Below, one piece after another: positions 1-7,173 of a DNA stretch of 12,586 nucleotides (its first letter is position 1; the number at the start of each line of letters is the position of its first letter). Below the pieces are notes generated by a model. That model was given only the letters and a program-made list of their open reading frames with translations. It was not told the DNA's origin and made no database searches. A program made the translations under genes and the position numbers. Origin of the DNA: Acidiferrobacteraceae bacterium (lineage in GTDB: Bacteria; Pseudomonadota; Gammaproteobacteria; Arenicellales; UBA868); contig PCBE01000065.1 of assembly GCA_002731295.1 (NCBI GenBank), positions 4,685 to 17,270 of the forward strand. Reading direction: 5' to 3'.

Positions 1-97
1 TGCTTTGGTACTCGGGCGACAACAGGTTCAGAGCGCAATCTGTGATGGGTCGCTCATTAAGTCATTCTCAACTTAGAACTATAAAAGGAGTCAACGA

Positions 98-1684
98 ATG
101 TTTCGGATCTTGGTAGCGGACAAACTCGGGTTGGCTGGTCTGCGGCAGCTCGAAGAAGAGTCTGATGTCACGGTCGACGTCAAGACTGGGTTGTCCAAGA
201 CCGAGCTTTGCTCTCTCATTCCGGCATACGATGCGCTGCTGGTTCGAAGCAGCACCCAGGTCGACGCAGACCTTCTTTCGGTGGCCGAAAAACTCCGGGT
301 GATCGGTCGGGCTGGCATGGGGGTCGACAATATCGATGTCGCGGTGGCCACGGCGCGCGGCATCCTGGTGATGAATACCCCCGGGGTCAACAGTATTGCG
401 ACCGCCGAGCACACCATCTTGCTGATGCTCGCCGCCGCTCGTCATACCGCCGAGGCTCATCAGTCGGTGCACCAAGGCGAGTGGCGACGATCCGACTTTA
501 CCGGGGTCCAGCTCTACCGAAAGGTGCTAGGCTTAATCGGCTTTGGCCGCATCGCCCGTCACGTGGCAAAACGGGCCAGAGCCTTTGACATGGAGGTCAT
601 CGCGTTCGATCCCTACGTGTCCGAGGAAGTTGGACAGGAGATGGGCATCCAGCTGGTTGATCTGGAGGAAATTCTGGCCCAGGCCGATGTCGTCTCTTTG
701 CATGCCAGTCTGTCGGCAGAAACTTTGCATATTCTGAATGCGGAAACCCTGGCCAAGACCAAGGCGGGGGTCATCATCATTAATCCCTCGCGCGGCCAGC
801 TGGTCGACGAACAAGCACTCGCTGATGCTTTGGTTTCGGGACAAGTCCGAGCAGCCGCAATCGATGTCTATAACGAAGAACCCCCAGGGACTGATCATCC
901 TCTCATCGGATTGGCAAACGTACTCCATACCCCGCACCTTGGGGCCAGTACCGAGGAAGCTCAGCGCGATGTATCGATCCAGATTGTCGAGCAGGTGGTG
1001 GATGCGCTGCGTAACGATGACTTCCGAAACAGTGTCAACATGCCCTTTCCGGTCGGGCCGGAATACGACTCGGTTCTTCCGTACCTACAACTCGGAGAGA
1101 AGATTGGTGCACTGCAGTTTCACATGGCTGATGCCCCGGTCCGGGACGTTGAACTGGAGCTTTTAGGTGATACCGCAACCGAATTCGCCAAACCAATTGC
1201 GACCGGTGTGCTCAAGGGGCTGATGATGAACATCATTGCGGATCCGGTGAACTACATCAATGCTCCAGTGCTGGCCCAAGAACACGGGATTGGTATCTCC
1301 CAGGTCAAGGGGCTCGTCAGTAGCGAGCTTTCGAATGCCATATCATGCCGGGCTAACTGGGCGGACGGCAACCGGGTTATCATCGGCTCGGTTTTTGACG
1401 GCGAGCACCCACGGATCGTTCAAGTCGGGGATTATCACCTGGATGTTGATCCAAGCGGCACGCTGTTGGTGATGAAAAACAGCGATGTACCGGGTGTCAT
1501 CGGACAGGTCGGCACATTGCTAGGGGACTATGGCGTCAATATCGGTGAGTGGCGTCTTGGTCGGGTCCGGAAAGGGGAGGACGCGTTGTCGTTCATTAAT
1601 CTCGACAACGAGCCCTCGGAAGAGGCCATTACAGCGCTCGAAAAGGTGTCAGCCATCAAGAAACTGAAAGTGATTCGGCTGTAG
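98..1684 (+). CDS. serA: D-3-phosphoglycerate dehydrogenase, long ACT-domain form
   Basis: Cytosolic NAD-dependent enzyme that oxidises 3-phosphoglycerate to 3-phosphohydroxypyruvate, the first step of serine synthesis. The 528-residue protein shows the D-2-hydroxyacid dehydrogenase layout. The Rossmann motif GLIGFGRIA lies around residues 145-153, with Asp171 as likely NAD-ribose ligand. The catalytic triad is Arg232 (in NPSRGQLVDE), Glu261 (in NEEPP) and His280 (in HLGAST). An intervening (ASB) domain spans about 320-450 and an ACT domain about 455-528, a region that senses serine in many homologues. This is the long form (about 525-530 residues), not the roughly 410-residue E. coli form. 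The start is supported by AAGGAG at 85-90, seven bases before the ATG. The stop is TAG. No convincing hairpin terminator follows; a T7 run lies near 1720-1727. The first 97 bases hold no recognisable coding end. Family assignment is very secure. Confidence 0.97.
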   Translation: MFRILVADKLGLAGLRQLEEESDVTVDVKTGLSKTELCSLIPAYDALLVRSSTQVDADLLSVAEKLRVIGRAGMGVDNIDVAVATARGILVMNTPGVNSIATAEHTILLMLAAARHTAEAHQSVHQGEWRRSDFTGVQLYRKVLGLIGFGRIARHVAKRARAFDMEVIAFDPYVSEEVGQEMGIQLVDLEEILAQADVVSLHASLSAETLHILNAETLAKTKAGVIIINPSRGQLVDEQALADALVSGQVRAAAIDVYNEEPPGTDHPLIGLANVLHTPHLGASTEEAQRDVSIQIVEQVVDALRNDDFRNSVNMPFPVGPEYDSVLPYLQLGEKIGALQFHMADAPVRDVELELLGDTATEFAKPIATGVLKGLMMNIIADPVNYINAPVLAQEHGIGISQVKGLVSSELSNAISCRANWADGNRVIIGSVFDGEHPRIVQVGDYHLDVDPSGTLLVMKNSDVPGVIGQVGTLLGDYGVNIGEWRLGRVRKGEDALSFINLDNEPSEEAITALEKVSAIKKLKVIRL

Positions 1685-1835
1685 TTGTGCACTGAGTTTA
1701 TTCGAGTTGTTGTAAGTTTGTTTTTTTGGCACACCCCGATCCCGCACGAATGTGGCTCAGATGGACTGGAGTGGACACATTTCGGTCACATTCTGAGGAC
1801 ACTGTTTGTTATCGAGTTGTTTGCAACATGACAGT

Positions 1836-2174
1836 TTAACTAAGCTGATCAAACAAGTAAGCGGGCGTAGAGTGTTTGATAGGTGTGCTACGAAACTTTT
1901 CTGGATCATTAACCTGCTGTTTGACTTGTCGAACCATCGCATAAACCCCAATATGTCTGGTGGGACTTAAATGTTCGAAAAGACCCAGGTCCTCAAAACC
2001 GGTAGCCGCATCGAACTACTCAATTTCCGGTGCAGTCTTACCGTCAAACATCGCGAGCAGAATAGCCACGACGCCTTTCACTGTAGAGGTATCGCAATCG
2101 CCTTGGAATAAGTACCGACCGTTGCCCTCTCGAATATGCGAATACGAGACTGGAAAGTTGCCGCGACTAATGTT
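1836..2174 (-). pseudogene. sufE: sufE-like sulfur acceptor gene, 5'-truncated and interrupted remnant
   Basis: Read on the minus strand from 2174 to the TAA at 1836-1838, one frame matches the C-terminal two thirds of SufE/CsdE. It includes GNGRYLFQGDCDTSTVKG, then VVAILLAMFDGKTAPEIE, then an in-frame TAG (2016-2018), then FDAATGFEDLGLFEHLSPTR and a MVRQVKQQ-like end. In intact SufE these correspond to the conserved GDSDA...VRGL(I/L)A...GKTPEEI and FDxxxxFxxLGLxxHLSPSR segments, in the same order and spacing. The N-terminal part with the sulfur-accepting Cys is absent: an in-frame stop lies just upstream (2175-2177) and metZ ends at 2183. TAG is a genuine stop here (serA uses it), so recoding is unlikely. 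SufE accepts persulfide sulfur from a SufS-type cysteine desulfurase. This copy is almost certainly dead. Family match is by eye but strong; the exact 5' limit is uncertain. Confidence 0.82.
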
Positions 2175-2182
2175 CTACTCAA

Positions 2183-3376
2183 TCATTTGGTCTTGACTCT
2201 ATCCAAGCCACGCGATAAGTCCTGAATAACGTCCAGCGGGTCCTCAAGACCGACCGAAACGCGTACTAGGTTTTCACCAATACCTGCAGCAGCTCTTTGT
2301 TCTTCGGTGATTCGGGCATGAGTCGTAGAAGCTGGATGTGTGATCGTGCTCTTGACATCCCCCAAGTTGGCCGTGATCGAGATCAATTTCGTCGAGTCGA
2401 TGACCTGCCAGGCCTGAGCTCTACTGCCCGTGACTTCAAACGACACAAGCCCGCCAAAACCGGTCTGCTGCTGGCTTGCCAGTCGATGCCCGGGGTGTGT
2501 CTTAAGGCCTGGGTAGTAGACCCGTCCGACAGCCGGATGATGCTCTAACCAGTCGGCGACAGCCATCGCGTTGTTTGAATGAGCGCGCATCCGTAGCGGC
2601 AGAGTCTCAAGACCCTTGTGGAACACCCAGGCATTGAACGGACTCATCGCTGGGCCTGCGGTACGTAATATTTTAAAGAACATGTCGTAAATGTCCCTGT
2701 CTCGCGTCACCAGTGCACCACCGACACAGCGGCCTTGTCCATCCAGATACTTGGTAGCGGAATGAACCACAATATCGGCACCCAGATTCAGAGGTCGCTG
2801 CAAAGCCGGTGTACAGTAGGCATTATCGACCGCCAGTAGGCAGTCGTTGCGATGGGCCAAATCTGCCAAGGCACCGATATCACCCACTTCACTCAGTGGG
2901 TTCGACGGTGTTTCGATAAATAGTAATCGGGTAGCCGCAGAAACAGTCGTTGTCCACCGTTCAAAATCCGTCAGCGGGACGAAGTCGGATTCCACACCAA
3001 ATCGATTGAGAATATTCGTGAACAGCGATACCGTACTGCCAAATACACCCGTGGATACTGCTACGCGGTCGCCCATTCTTAACAGGGCGAGTGCTAGAGT
3101 TAGAATGGCAGACATGCCCGACGCTGTCGCGATGCAGTAGGGCGCATCTTCCAGTGCTGCCAATCTAGATTCGAACGCCTTTACTGTGGGATTTGTAAAT
3201 CGTGAATAGATGTTGCCGGGCACATTTTCAGCGAACTTCTGAGCAGCATCTTCGGCGTCTGTAAATATAAAACTAGATGTGAGAAATAATGGGTCACAGT
3301 GCTCGTGTTCCAGCGTACGGGTTTGGCCGGCGCGAACTGCCAATGTGTTGATTTTATTCTCCAAGAGGGGGCACAT
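2183..3376 (-). CDS. metZ: O-succinylhomoserine sulfhydrylase (Cys/Met metabolism PLP enzyme)
   Basis: PLP enzyme of the Cys/Met metabolism (cystathionine gamma-synthase-like) family, 397 residues, the usual length. It most likely condenses O-succinylhomoserine with sulfide to give homocysteine for methionine synthesis. Visible signatures are the phosphate-binding YSRFTNPT (57-64), ASGMSAI (85-91), ETPSNPL (155-161), AVDNAYCTPALQRPLNLGAD (182-201) and the PLP lysine Lys209 in HSATKYLDGQGR. The CTPALQ...LGADIVVHSATKY pattern is characteristic of MetZ rather than MetB or MetY. The C-terminus (TTHARITEEQRAAAGI...VRVSVGLEDPLDVIQDL) is complete, so the decayed sufE behind it did not arise by fusion into metZ. 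The ATG at 3376 has no clear Shine-Dalgarno; an in-frame TAG shortly upstream rules out an earlier ATG. It is divergent from the his operon. Substrate choice (succinyl versus acetyl) is inferred from motif resemblance only. Confidence 0.93.
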   Translation of the reverse strand: MCPLLENKINTLAVRAGQTRTLEHEHCDPLFLTSSFIFTDAEDAAQKFAENVPGNIYSRFTNPTVKAFESRLAALEDAPYCIATASGMSAILTLALALLRMGDRVAVSTGVFGSTVSLFTNILNRFGVESDFVPLTDFERWTTTVSAATRLLFIETPSNPLSEVGDIGALADLAHRNDCLLAVDNAYCTPALQRPLNLGADIVVHSATKYLDGQGRCVGGALVTRDRDIYDMFFKILRTAGPAMSPFNAWVFHKGLETLPLRMRAHSNNAMAVADWLEHHPAVGRVYYPGLKTHPGHRLASQQQTGFGGLVSFEVTGSRAQAWQVIDSTKLISITANLGDVKSTITHPASTTHARITEEQRAAAGIGENLVRVSVGLEDPLDVIQDLSRGLDRVKTK

Positions 3377-3699
3377 CCATTCACGCTGTTCGTAGCCAAT
3401 AACCTAGGGGGGAGCATTCTAATAACAAATTCTATAGATATGTAGATTACTAGGAAATAATAATTTTGCTCTCCTAAATAGGCTTACTAGTAGTTAAATG
3501 TTCTATAGCCCAAATCATTTAAGGCGATAGGTTTCGATTGTCAAGACTACGTTTTGTATGTAATTAGCAACTAGCCAGGCGTAGTTAGTTACGTTTCCAA
3601 TCAAAGCCAACGGATTAGGACCGACGAGCTGAATGAGATTCGTCGTTCTGGCTGGCCGTATTGATCGCTAGGTCTGGGCGATTCGCTACTGATCATGCA
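3377..3699. other. AT-rich divergent intergenic spacer between metZ and the his leader
   Basis: No protein or tRNA gene is visible here. The part next to metZ (about 3420-3560) is markedly richer in A and T than the flanking genes and has several overlapping TAG/CTA-rich repeats without a clear pattern. A perfect 6-base inverted repeat, CGACGA (3622-3627) and TCGTCG (3640-3645), separated by 12 bases, lies about 55 bases upstream of the his -35 element. It could be a regulator site or a chance match. The candidate metZ promoter also lies in this spacer. Confidence 0.5.
3517..3544 (-). promoter_or_regulatory. Candidate sigma70 promoter for metZ
   Basis: On the minus strand a perfect TTGACA (3544-3539) is followed after 16 bases by TTAAAT (3522-3517, four of six consensus). 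Transcription would start near 3510 and give a leader of about 130 bases before metZ. I see no known methionine or SAM riboswitch fold in that leader. The spacer is AT-rich, so chance -10 matches are common; the consensus -35 is the main support. Confidence 0.4.
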
Positions 3700-3729
3700 T
3701 TGACAAGCGTGGTACATAAAAGTGATACT
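3700..3729 (+). promoter_or_regulatory. Candidate sigma70 promoter of the his operon
   Basis: A perfect TTGACA at 3700-3705 is followed by an 18-base spacer and GATACT at 3724-3729 (four of six consensus). It lies immediately before the His-rich leader peptide. Initiation six to eight bases after the -10 would fall at about 3735-3737, that is, at or next to the leader ATG, so the leader peptide could be translated from a leaderless mRNA. The assignment is by inspection and the -10 is not strong. Confidence 0.55.
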
Positions 3730-3736
3730 TACTGTC

Positions 3737-3802
3737 ATGGCGAACGTTTTTCTGAGATCCCAGCATCATCATCATGGCTCATGGGCCGCGGGTGATGGAT
3801 AG
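3737..3802 (+). CDS. hisL: his operon leader peptide with four consecutive histidines
   Basis: A 21-codon ORF, MANVFLRSQHHHHGSWAAGDG, ends in TAG at 3800-3802. Four tandem CAT codons occupy 3764-3775. It lies between a promoter-like element and a strong intrinsic terminator, upstream of hisG, exactly the position of hisL in enterobacteria, whose leader carries seven His codons. The peptide itself probably has no function; ribosome progress over the His codons senses charged His-tRNA. No Shine-Dalgarno precedes the ATG (ATACTTACTGTC). An in-frame GTG at 3722 is an alternative start, also without a ribosome site. The His run, stop position and downstream RNA stems fit attenuation closely. Confidence 0.85.
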   Translation: MANVFLRSQHHHHGSWAAGDG

Positions 3803-3836
3803 CTACGTTTAGAAAACGCTTCATCAAACGCCGGCC
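3770..3836 (+). promoter_or_regulatory. his attenuator: competing His-codon stem and antiterminator stems
   Basis: Two mutually exclusive folds can be drawn. (1) His codons 3770-3775 (CATCAT) pair with 3792-3797 (GTGATG), including one wobble. (2) The nested antiterminator has 3784-3788 (GGCCG) with 3832-3836 (CGGCC), extendable by CG/CG with a one-base bulge. Inside it, 3793-3798 (TGATGG) pairs with 3821-3826 (TCATCA), and a small hairpin spans 3801-3820 (AGC/GCT and GTTT/AAAC). Fold 2 captures the 5' arm of the terminator (3830-3836). Ribosome stalling on the CAT run blocks fold 1 and favours fold 2 (read-through). Translation to the stop at 3800-3802 covers 3793-3798 and allows the terminator. 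Pairings were found by hand, without energies. Confidence 0.7.
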
Positions 3837-3855
3837 AGGGGGTCGGCTTTTTTTT
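3830..3855 (+). terminator. Intrinsic terminator of the his attenuator
   Basis: GCCGGCC (3830-3836), a four-base loop AGGG, and GGTCGGC (3841-3847) form a seven-pair stem with one G-T wobble, followed directly by eight T residues (3848-3855). It lies 27 bases after the leader peptide stop and about 90 bases before hisG, the expected position for an attenuator rather than an end-of-operon terminator. Confidence 0.9.
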
Positions 3856-3947
3856 GTATTCCAGCCACTCAGCCAATCCCTTCTAGCGGCAAACAGCAAC
3901 ATGACGTAAGTCTGTGTTAGCAGCTACGTCTACAAGGAGATTGGTTG

Positions 3948-4823
3948 ATGACAGTACTCGATGCCAACGGGCAGGTTAGGCTCGCACTTCCAACTGGGCG
4001 CATGAAAGACGGCGTTAACGCTCTGCTTTGCGACTCTGGAATTCATATCAAGATGAGAGATAGGGGCTATCGGCCTCAGGTGAATTTACCGGGCTATGAG
4101 GTGAAGATCCTAAAACCTCAAAGCATTGTAGAGATGTTGCACCTCGGCTCCCGAGACGTTGGCTTCTCTGGAGCCGATTGGGTGCGGGAACTCAAAGCTG
4201 ACCTTGTGGAGTTGTTGGATACCGGGCTTGATCCGGTTCAGGTAGTGGCGGCAGCACCGAAGAGTTTACTTGTAGATGGAAAACTTCCACCTCAGCGTTT
4301 AGTGATCGCATCCGAATACGAGACGATCACTCGTGAGTGGATAGCGCGTACTGGACTGGATGCCACATTCGTCCGTTCTTACGGTGCCACTGAGGTTTTC
4401 CCGCCTGAAGATGCAGACTGCATCGTCGACAACACGTCGACAGGATCGACTTTGCGCGCCAACAACCTAGCGGTCATCGATGTGATTGCTGACTCATCGA
4501 CGCGACTTTATGCAAGCCCTAAGGCGATGCATAACCCTGCTAAGAAGCGATTTATTGAGCACCTTGCAATGTTGGTGCAGTCAGTTTTGGTGGCCCGGGA
4601 ACGTGTGATGGTGGAAGTCAATGTCGATAGGCAGAGCCTCGAAGGTGTGATTAGAGTGCTGCCTTGTATGCGTGAGCCAACGGTATCGCCTCTTCGAGGT
4701 GATGCCGGCTATGCGGTGAAGGCCGCTGTACCCCGTGACCAGTTGCCGCTCGTTATCCCTGAGATCAAAGCTGCTGGGGGAACGGATGTTGTCGTTACGG
4801 ATCTTTCTCAGATAATTCCGTGA
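3948..4823 (+). CDS. hisG: ATP phosphoribosyltransferase, long form
   Basis: Catalyses ATP + PRPP to N1-(5-phosphoribosyl)-ATP, the committed, normally histidine-inhibited first step of histidine synthesis. The 291-residue protein starts with the typical RLALPTGRM segment (11-19). It has the PRPP-binding loop DCIVDNTSTGSTLRANNL at 157-174 and a C-terminal regulatory domain (about 216-290, ending in the GGTDVVVTDLSQIIP element). This is the long form that does not need HisZ, and no hisZ is seen. I chose the ATG at 3948 over the adjacent TTG at 3945 because AGGAG at 3935-3939 sits eight bases before it. It is first in the operon, directly after the attenuator. Its TGA stop (4821-4823) is 11 bases before the preferred start of the next gene. 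Confidence 0.97.
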   Translation: MTVLDANGQVRLALPTGRMKDGVNALLCDSGIHIKMRDRGYRPQVNLPGYEVKILKPQSIVEMLHLGSRDVGFSGADWVRELKADLVELLDTGLDPVQVVAAAPKSLLVDGKLPPQRLVIASEYETITREWIARTGLDATFVRSYGATEVFPPEDADCIVDNTSTGSTLRANNLAVIDVIADSSTRLYASPKAMHNPAKKRFIEHLAMLVQSVLVARERVMVEVNVDRQSLEGVIRVLPCMREPTVSPLRGDAGYAVKAAVPRDQLPLVIPEIKAAGGTDVVVTDLSQIIP

Positions 4824-4834
4824 GGGCCAATGTC

Positions 4835-6586
4835 ATGAATCGTGAGCAATCAGAGTCGTCTTTGACAGTGCTGCCTGGACCCGTGGTTGTGCAGTGCAGG
4901 CCCTATGTGATTCCGCCAAAGCCGAAGTTCATTGACTTGCCCCTGGGCAATACTGAACGAGTTATTGTGTCCGAAGAGGAGGCCGAAACACTCAATAGTA
5001 TTCTGTCTAAATTCGATGCCAATTCCATCGTAGGGTATCCGAATTCATCTGAGCTTCAGCAGCTTTTAGCTGAGCGCCTCGAAGTGCTACCCGACCGTGT
5101 GCTCGTTACAGCCGGGGCTGATGAGGCGCTTGAGCGCGCCCTCGAATCAGTGCTTGGTCCAGGTCGTGAATTGATTGTGACTTCACCGACGTTTGAAATG
5201 ATACCCATCTATGCACGATTGGCCGGGGGTAATGTACGGCAGATTCCGTGGCTTGATGGGGCGTATCCTGTTGATGGTGTGTTGGAGGCGGTGGGGGCTG
5301 ACACAGCTGTTATTGCCGTCGTGACACCGAATAACCCCACCGGAGCTGTGGTGTCGCTGGTAGATATTCAGCGAATAGCGCTCGCAGTACCCCACATTCT
5401 GATACTGGTGGATATGGCCTATTCTGAATTTGCGGATGTGAACTTAACAGGGGATCTTCTGAATTATCCGAATGTAGTGATGACCCGGTCTCTCTCTAAA
5501 GCTTGGGGAATGCCGGGCCTTCGCGTGGGCTATGCAGTTGGTGATGCACAAGTAATTGCGTGGATGAGGCGTGCCGGCGGGCCGTACACAATCTCAGGGC
5601 TTTCGTTGTTAATCGCTGAAGAGCGAATCCGCCAGGGAGAGGAAAGTATCGGGGTGTATGTACAGAGGGTGCGTGCCGAACGAAGTAAGCTCACCACGCT
5701 TATCTCCGAGCTTGGAGGGAGGCCGCTACCATCTCAAGCGAACTTTGTTCTTGCACGTTTTGAGAATGCGCGCTGGGTAAGAGATGGTTTGGCCGGTCTG
5801 GGAATAGGTTCACGGAGTTTTTCCGACAACGAAGAGCTCAAACACACACTGCGGATTAGCTGCCCGGGCGATCAAAGTGCCTTTGCCCGTTTAGAGCATG
5901 CATTTAAGGCGTTATTGAACCCAGAAGCGATATTGTTTGACCTCGACGGCGTATTGGCCGATGTATCCGCTTCTTATCGTATGTCGATCATAGAGACTGC
6001 AAAGTCTTTCGGGGTAAGCATCACGGTAGACGACATCAGCGCAATTAAAGCGCGCGGCAATGCCAATAACGACTGGCAGGTTACACAAAGGCTCTTGTTA
6101 GATCATGGCCTGGCACTCAGTCTGGCTGAAGTGATAGGTCGTTTTGAGTCCCTGTATCAGGGCACCGAGACTGAGCCGGGGTTGCGTGCTACTGAGACCT
6201 TGCTGGTAGAGCGCCCGTGGCTCGAGTTATTAGGTAGGCGTTATTCCTTGGCTGTTGTAACCGGGCGCCCCCGGCGTGATGCAGAACGTTTCTTGCACGA
6301 CAACGGGATTCGAGATCTCTTTGCGGCCTTGGTCTGCATGGAGGATGCTGAACTTAAACCCAGTCCAATGCCCGTTCGTCTGGCACTCCGGCATCTTGGG
6401 GTCACACGAGCATGGATGCTGGGTGACACGCCTGATGATTTGGTGGCAGCACGAGCTGCCGGTGTGGTGCCGGTTGGCGTGGCTCCCCCGGGGGAAGTAC
6501 TAGAGTCTGCAAAAAACACCCTCATAGAAGCGGGTGCAGCCTGTGTGCTCGAGAAAACTGAACAATTGATGGAGAAACTCAAATGA
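4835..6586 (+). CDS. hisC: Fused histidinol-phosphate aminotransferase / HAD-superfamily phosphatase
   Basis: Two-domain protein (583 residues from the ATG). Residues about 30-360 are a fold-type I aminotransferase of the HisC group: TPNNPTG (164-170), VDMAY (192-196), PLP lysine Lys222 in SLSKAWGMPGLRVGY, and substrate Arg340 in LRISCPG. Residues about 364-583 are a complete HAD phosphatase: motif I DLDGV (Asp369, Asp371), motif II Thr476 in VVTGRPRRD, motif III Lys508 in LKPSP, motif IV GDTPDD (Asp531, Asp534, Asp535). A helical cap between motifs I and II places it in HAD subfamily IA; the cap has an NNDWQ motif. HisC makes histidinol phosphate, and the HAD domain probably dephosphorylates it. 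The start is ATG 4835 (GAGGG at 4822-4826). A GTG at 4820, overlapping the hisG stop, would add five residues but has no ribosome site. It overlaps hisB by ATGA. Confidence 0.93.
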   Translation: MNREQSESSLTVLPGPVVVQCRPYVIPPKPKFIDLPLGNTERVIVSEEEAETLNSILSKFDANSIVGYPNSSELQQLLAERLEVLPDRVLVTAGADEALERALESVLGPGRELIVTSPTFEMIPIYARLAGGNVRQIPWLDGAYPVDGVLEAVGADTAVIAVVTPNNPTGAVVSLVDIQRIALAVPHILILVDMAYSEFADVNLTGDLLNYPNVVMTRSLSKAWGMPGLRVGYAVGDAQVIAWMRRAGGPYTISGLSLLIAEERIRQGEESIGVYVQRVRAERSKLTTLISELGGRPLPSQANFVLARFENARWVRDGLAGLGIGSRSFSDNEELKHTLRISCPGDQSAFARLEHAFKALLNPEAILFDLDGVLADVSASYRMSIIETAKSFGVSITVDDISAIKARGNANNDWQVTQRLLLDHGLALSLAEVIGRFESLYQGTETEPGLRATETLLVERPWLELLGRRYSLAVVTGRPRRDAERFLHDNGIRDLFAALVCMEDAELKPSPMPVRLALRHLGVTRAWMLGDTPDDLVAARAAGVVPVGVAPPGEVLESAKNTLIEAGAACVLEKTEQLMEKLK

Positions 6587-7173
6587 GCAAAAGGATAGTT
6601 GAGCTCACACGCACAACCAAAGAAACCGACATCATCTGTAGACTTAATCTCGATGGTAACGGAATTGCCGATGTACAGACCGGGATAGGGTTTTTTGATC
6701 ATATGCTTACCACACTGGCTAAGCATGCCAGGTTCGATTTAAGGCTTAGCTGTAAAGGTGACCTCTCTATTGATGACCACCACAGTGTTGAAGATTGTGC
6801 GCTTATTATTGGGAATTGTTTGGACGATGCACTCGGTGAACGGCAAGGCATTGCGCGTTTTGCCTGTGCACATGTTCCTCTCGATGAGGCACTCTGTCGG
6901 GCTGTAGTTGACCTGTCCGGCCGACCTTATCCCGCCATCAATCTAGGGCTTGAGCGGGAGTGTTTGGGCGAGTTGTCGTGTGAGAACATCCCCCACTTTT
7001 TCGAATCGTTTGCGGTCACAGGGCGGATAGCTCTGCATGTTGATGTATTGAAGGGGCGCAATGATCATCACCGCAGTGAAGCTTCCTTTAAGGCTGTCGC
7101 CGTTGCACTACGCCAGGCAGTGGCGTTTGATGGTACATCAGATATGCCGAGTACCAAGGGGATGCTGGTATGA
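6583..7173 (+). CDS. hisB: Imidazoleglycerol-phosphate dehydratase (monofunctional)
   Basis: Dehydrates imidazole glycerol phosphate to imidazole acetol phosphate, a Mn-dependent reaction. The 196-residue protein is the monofunctional type; the phosphatase domain fused to HisB in E. coli is absent. Metal-binding signatures are intact: GFFDHML (36-42), DDHHSVED (64-71) and NDHHRSEASFKA (160-171), and the end STKGMLV is typical. GGAGA at 6571-6575 precedes the ATG by seven bases. The start overlaps the preceding stop (ATGA, 6583-6586) and the stop overlaps hisH by four bases, so translation is probably coupled. The next enzyme of the pathway, HisC, is encoded immediately upstream. Confidence 0.97.
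   Translation: MSKRIVELTRTTKETDIICRLNLDGNGIADVQTGIGFFDHMLTTLAKHARFDLRLSCKGDLSIDDHHSVEDCALIIGNCLDDALGERQGIARFACAHVPLDEALCRAVVDLSGRPYPAINLGLERECLGELSCENIPHFFESFAVTGRIALHVDVLKGRNDHHRSEASFKAVAVALRQAVAFDGTSDMPSTKGMLV

Noticed and set aside
1..97. End of an upstream gene at the left edge.
   Set aside because: All three forward frames were read; none gives a recognisable C-terminus such as SerC or PurF, so no feature is called.
1685..1835. Terminator for serA (T7 run near 1720) and repeated GGACAC motifs (1773, 1797).
   Set aside because: No GC-rich stem precedes the T run, and the GGACAC copies form neither an inverted repeat nor a recognised element.
1757..1951. A 64-codon minus-strand frame downstream of the sufE remnant.
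   Set aside because: It overlaps the sufE relic in another frame and has no family resemblance or ribosome site.
2016..2018. In-frame TAG in the sufE remnant as a recoded codon (e.g. pyrrolysine or stop read-through).
   Set aside because: serA and the his leader peptide both end in TAG, no recoding hairpin is evident, and the N-terminal part of the gene is missing anyway.
3377..3510. Riboswitch in the putative metZ leader (SAM or SAH type).
   Set aside because: I could not draw a conserved core of any known class; the stretch is AT-rich with only short, non-nested complementary pieces.
3764..3775. CAT repeat as a simple-sequence repeat or tag-like artefact.
   Set aside because: It lies in frame in a short ORF placed between a promoter-like element and an attenuator-type terminator ahead of hisG, which explains it fully.
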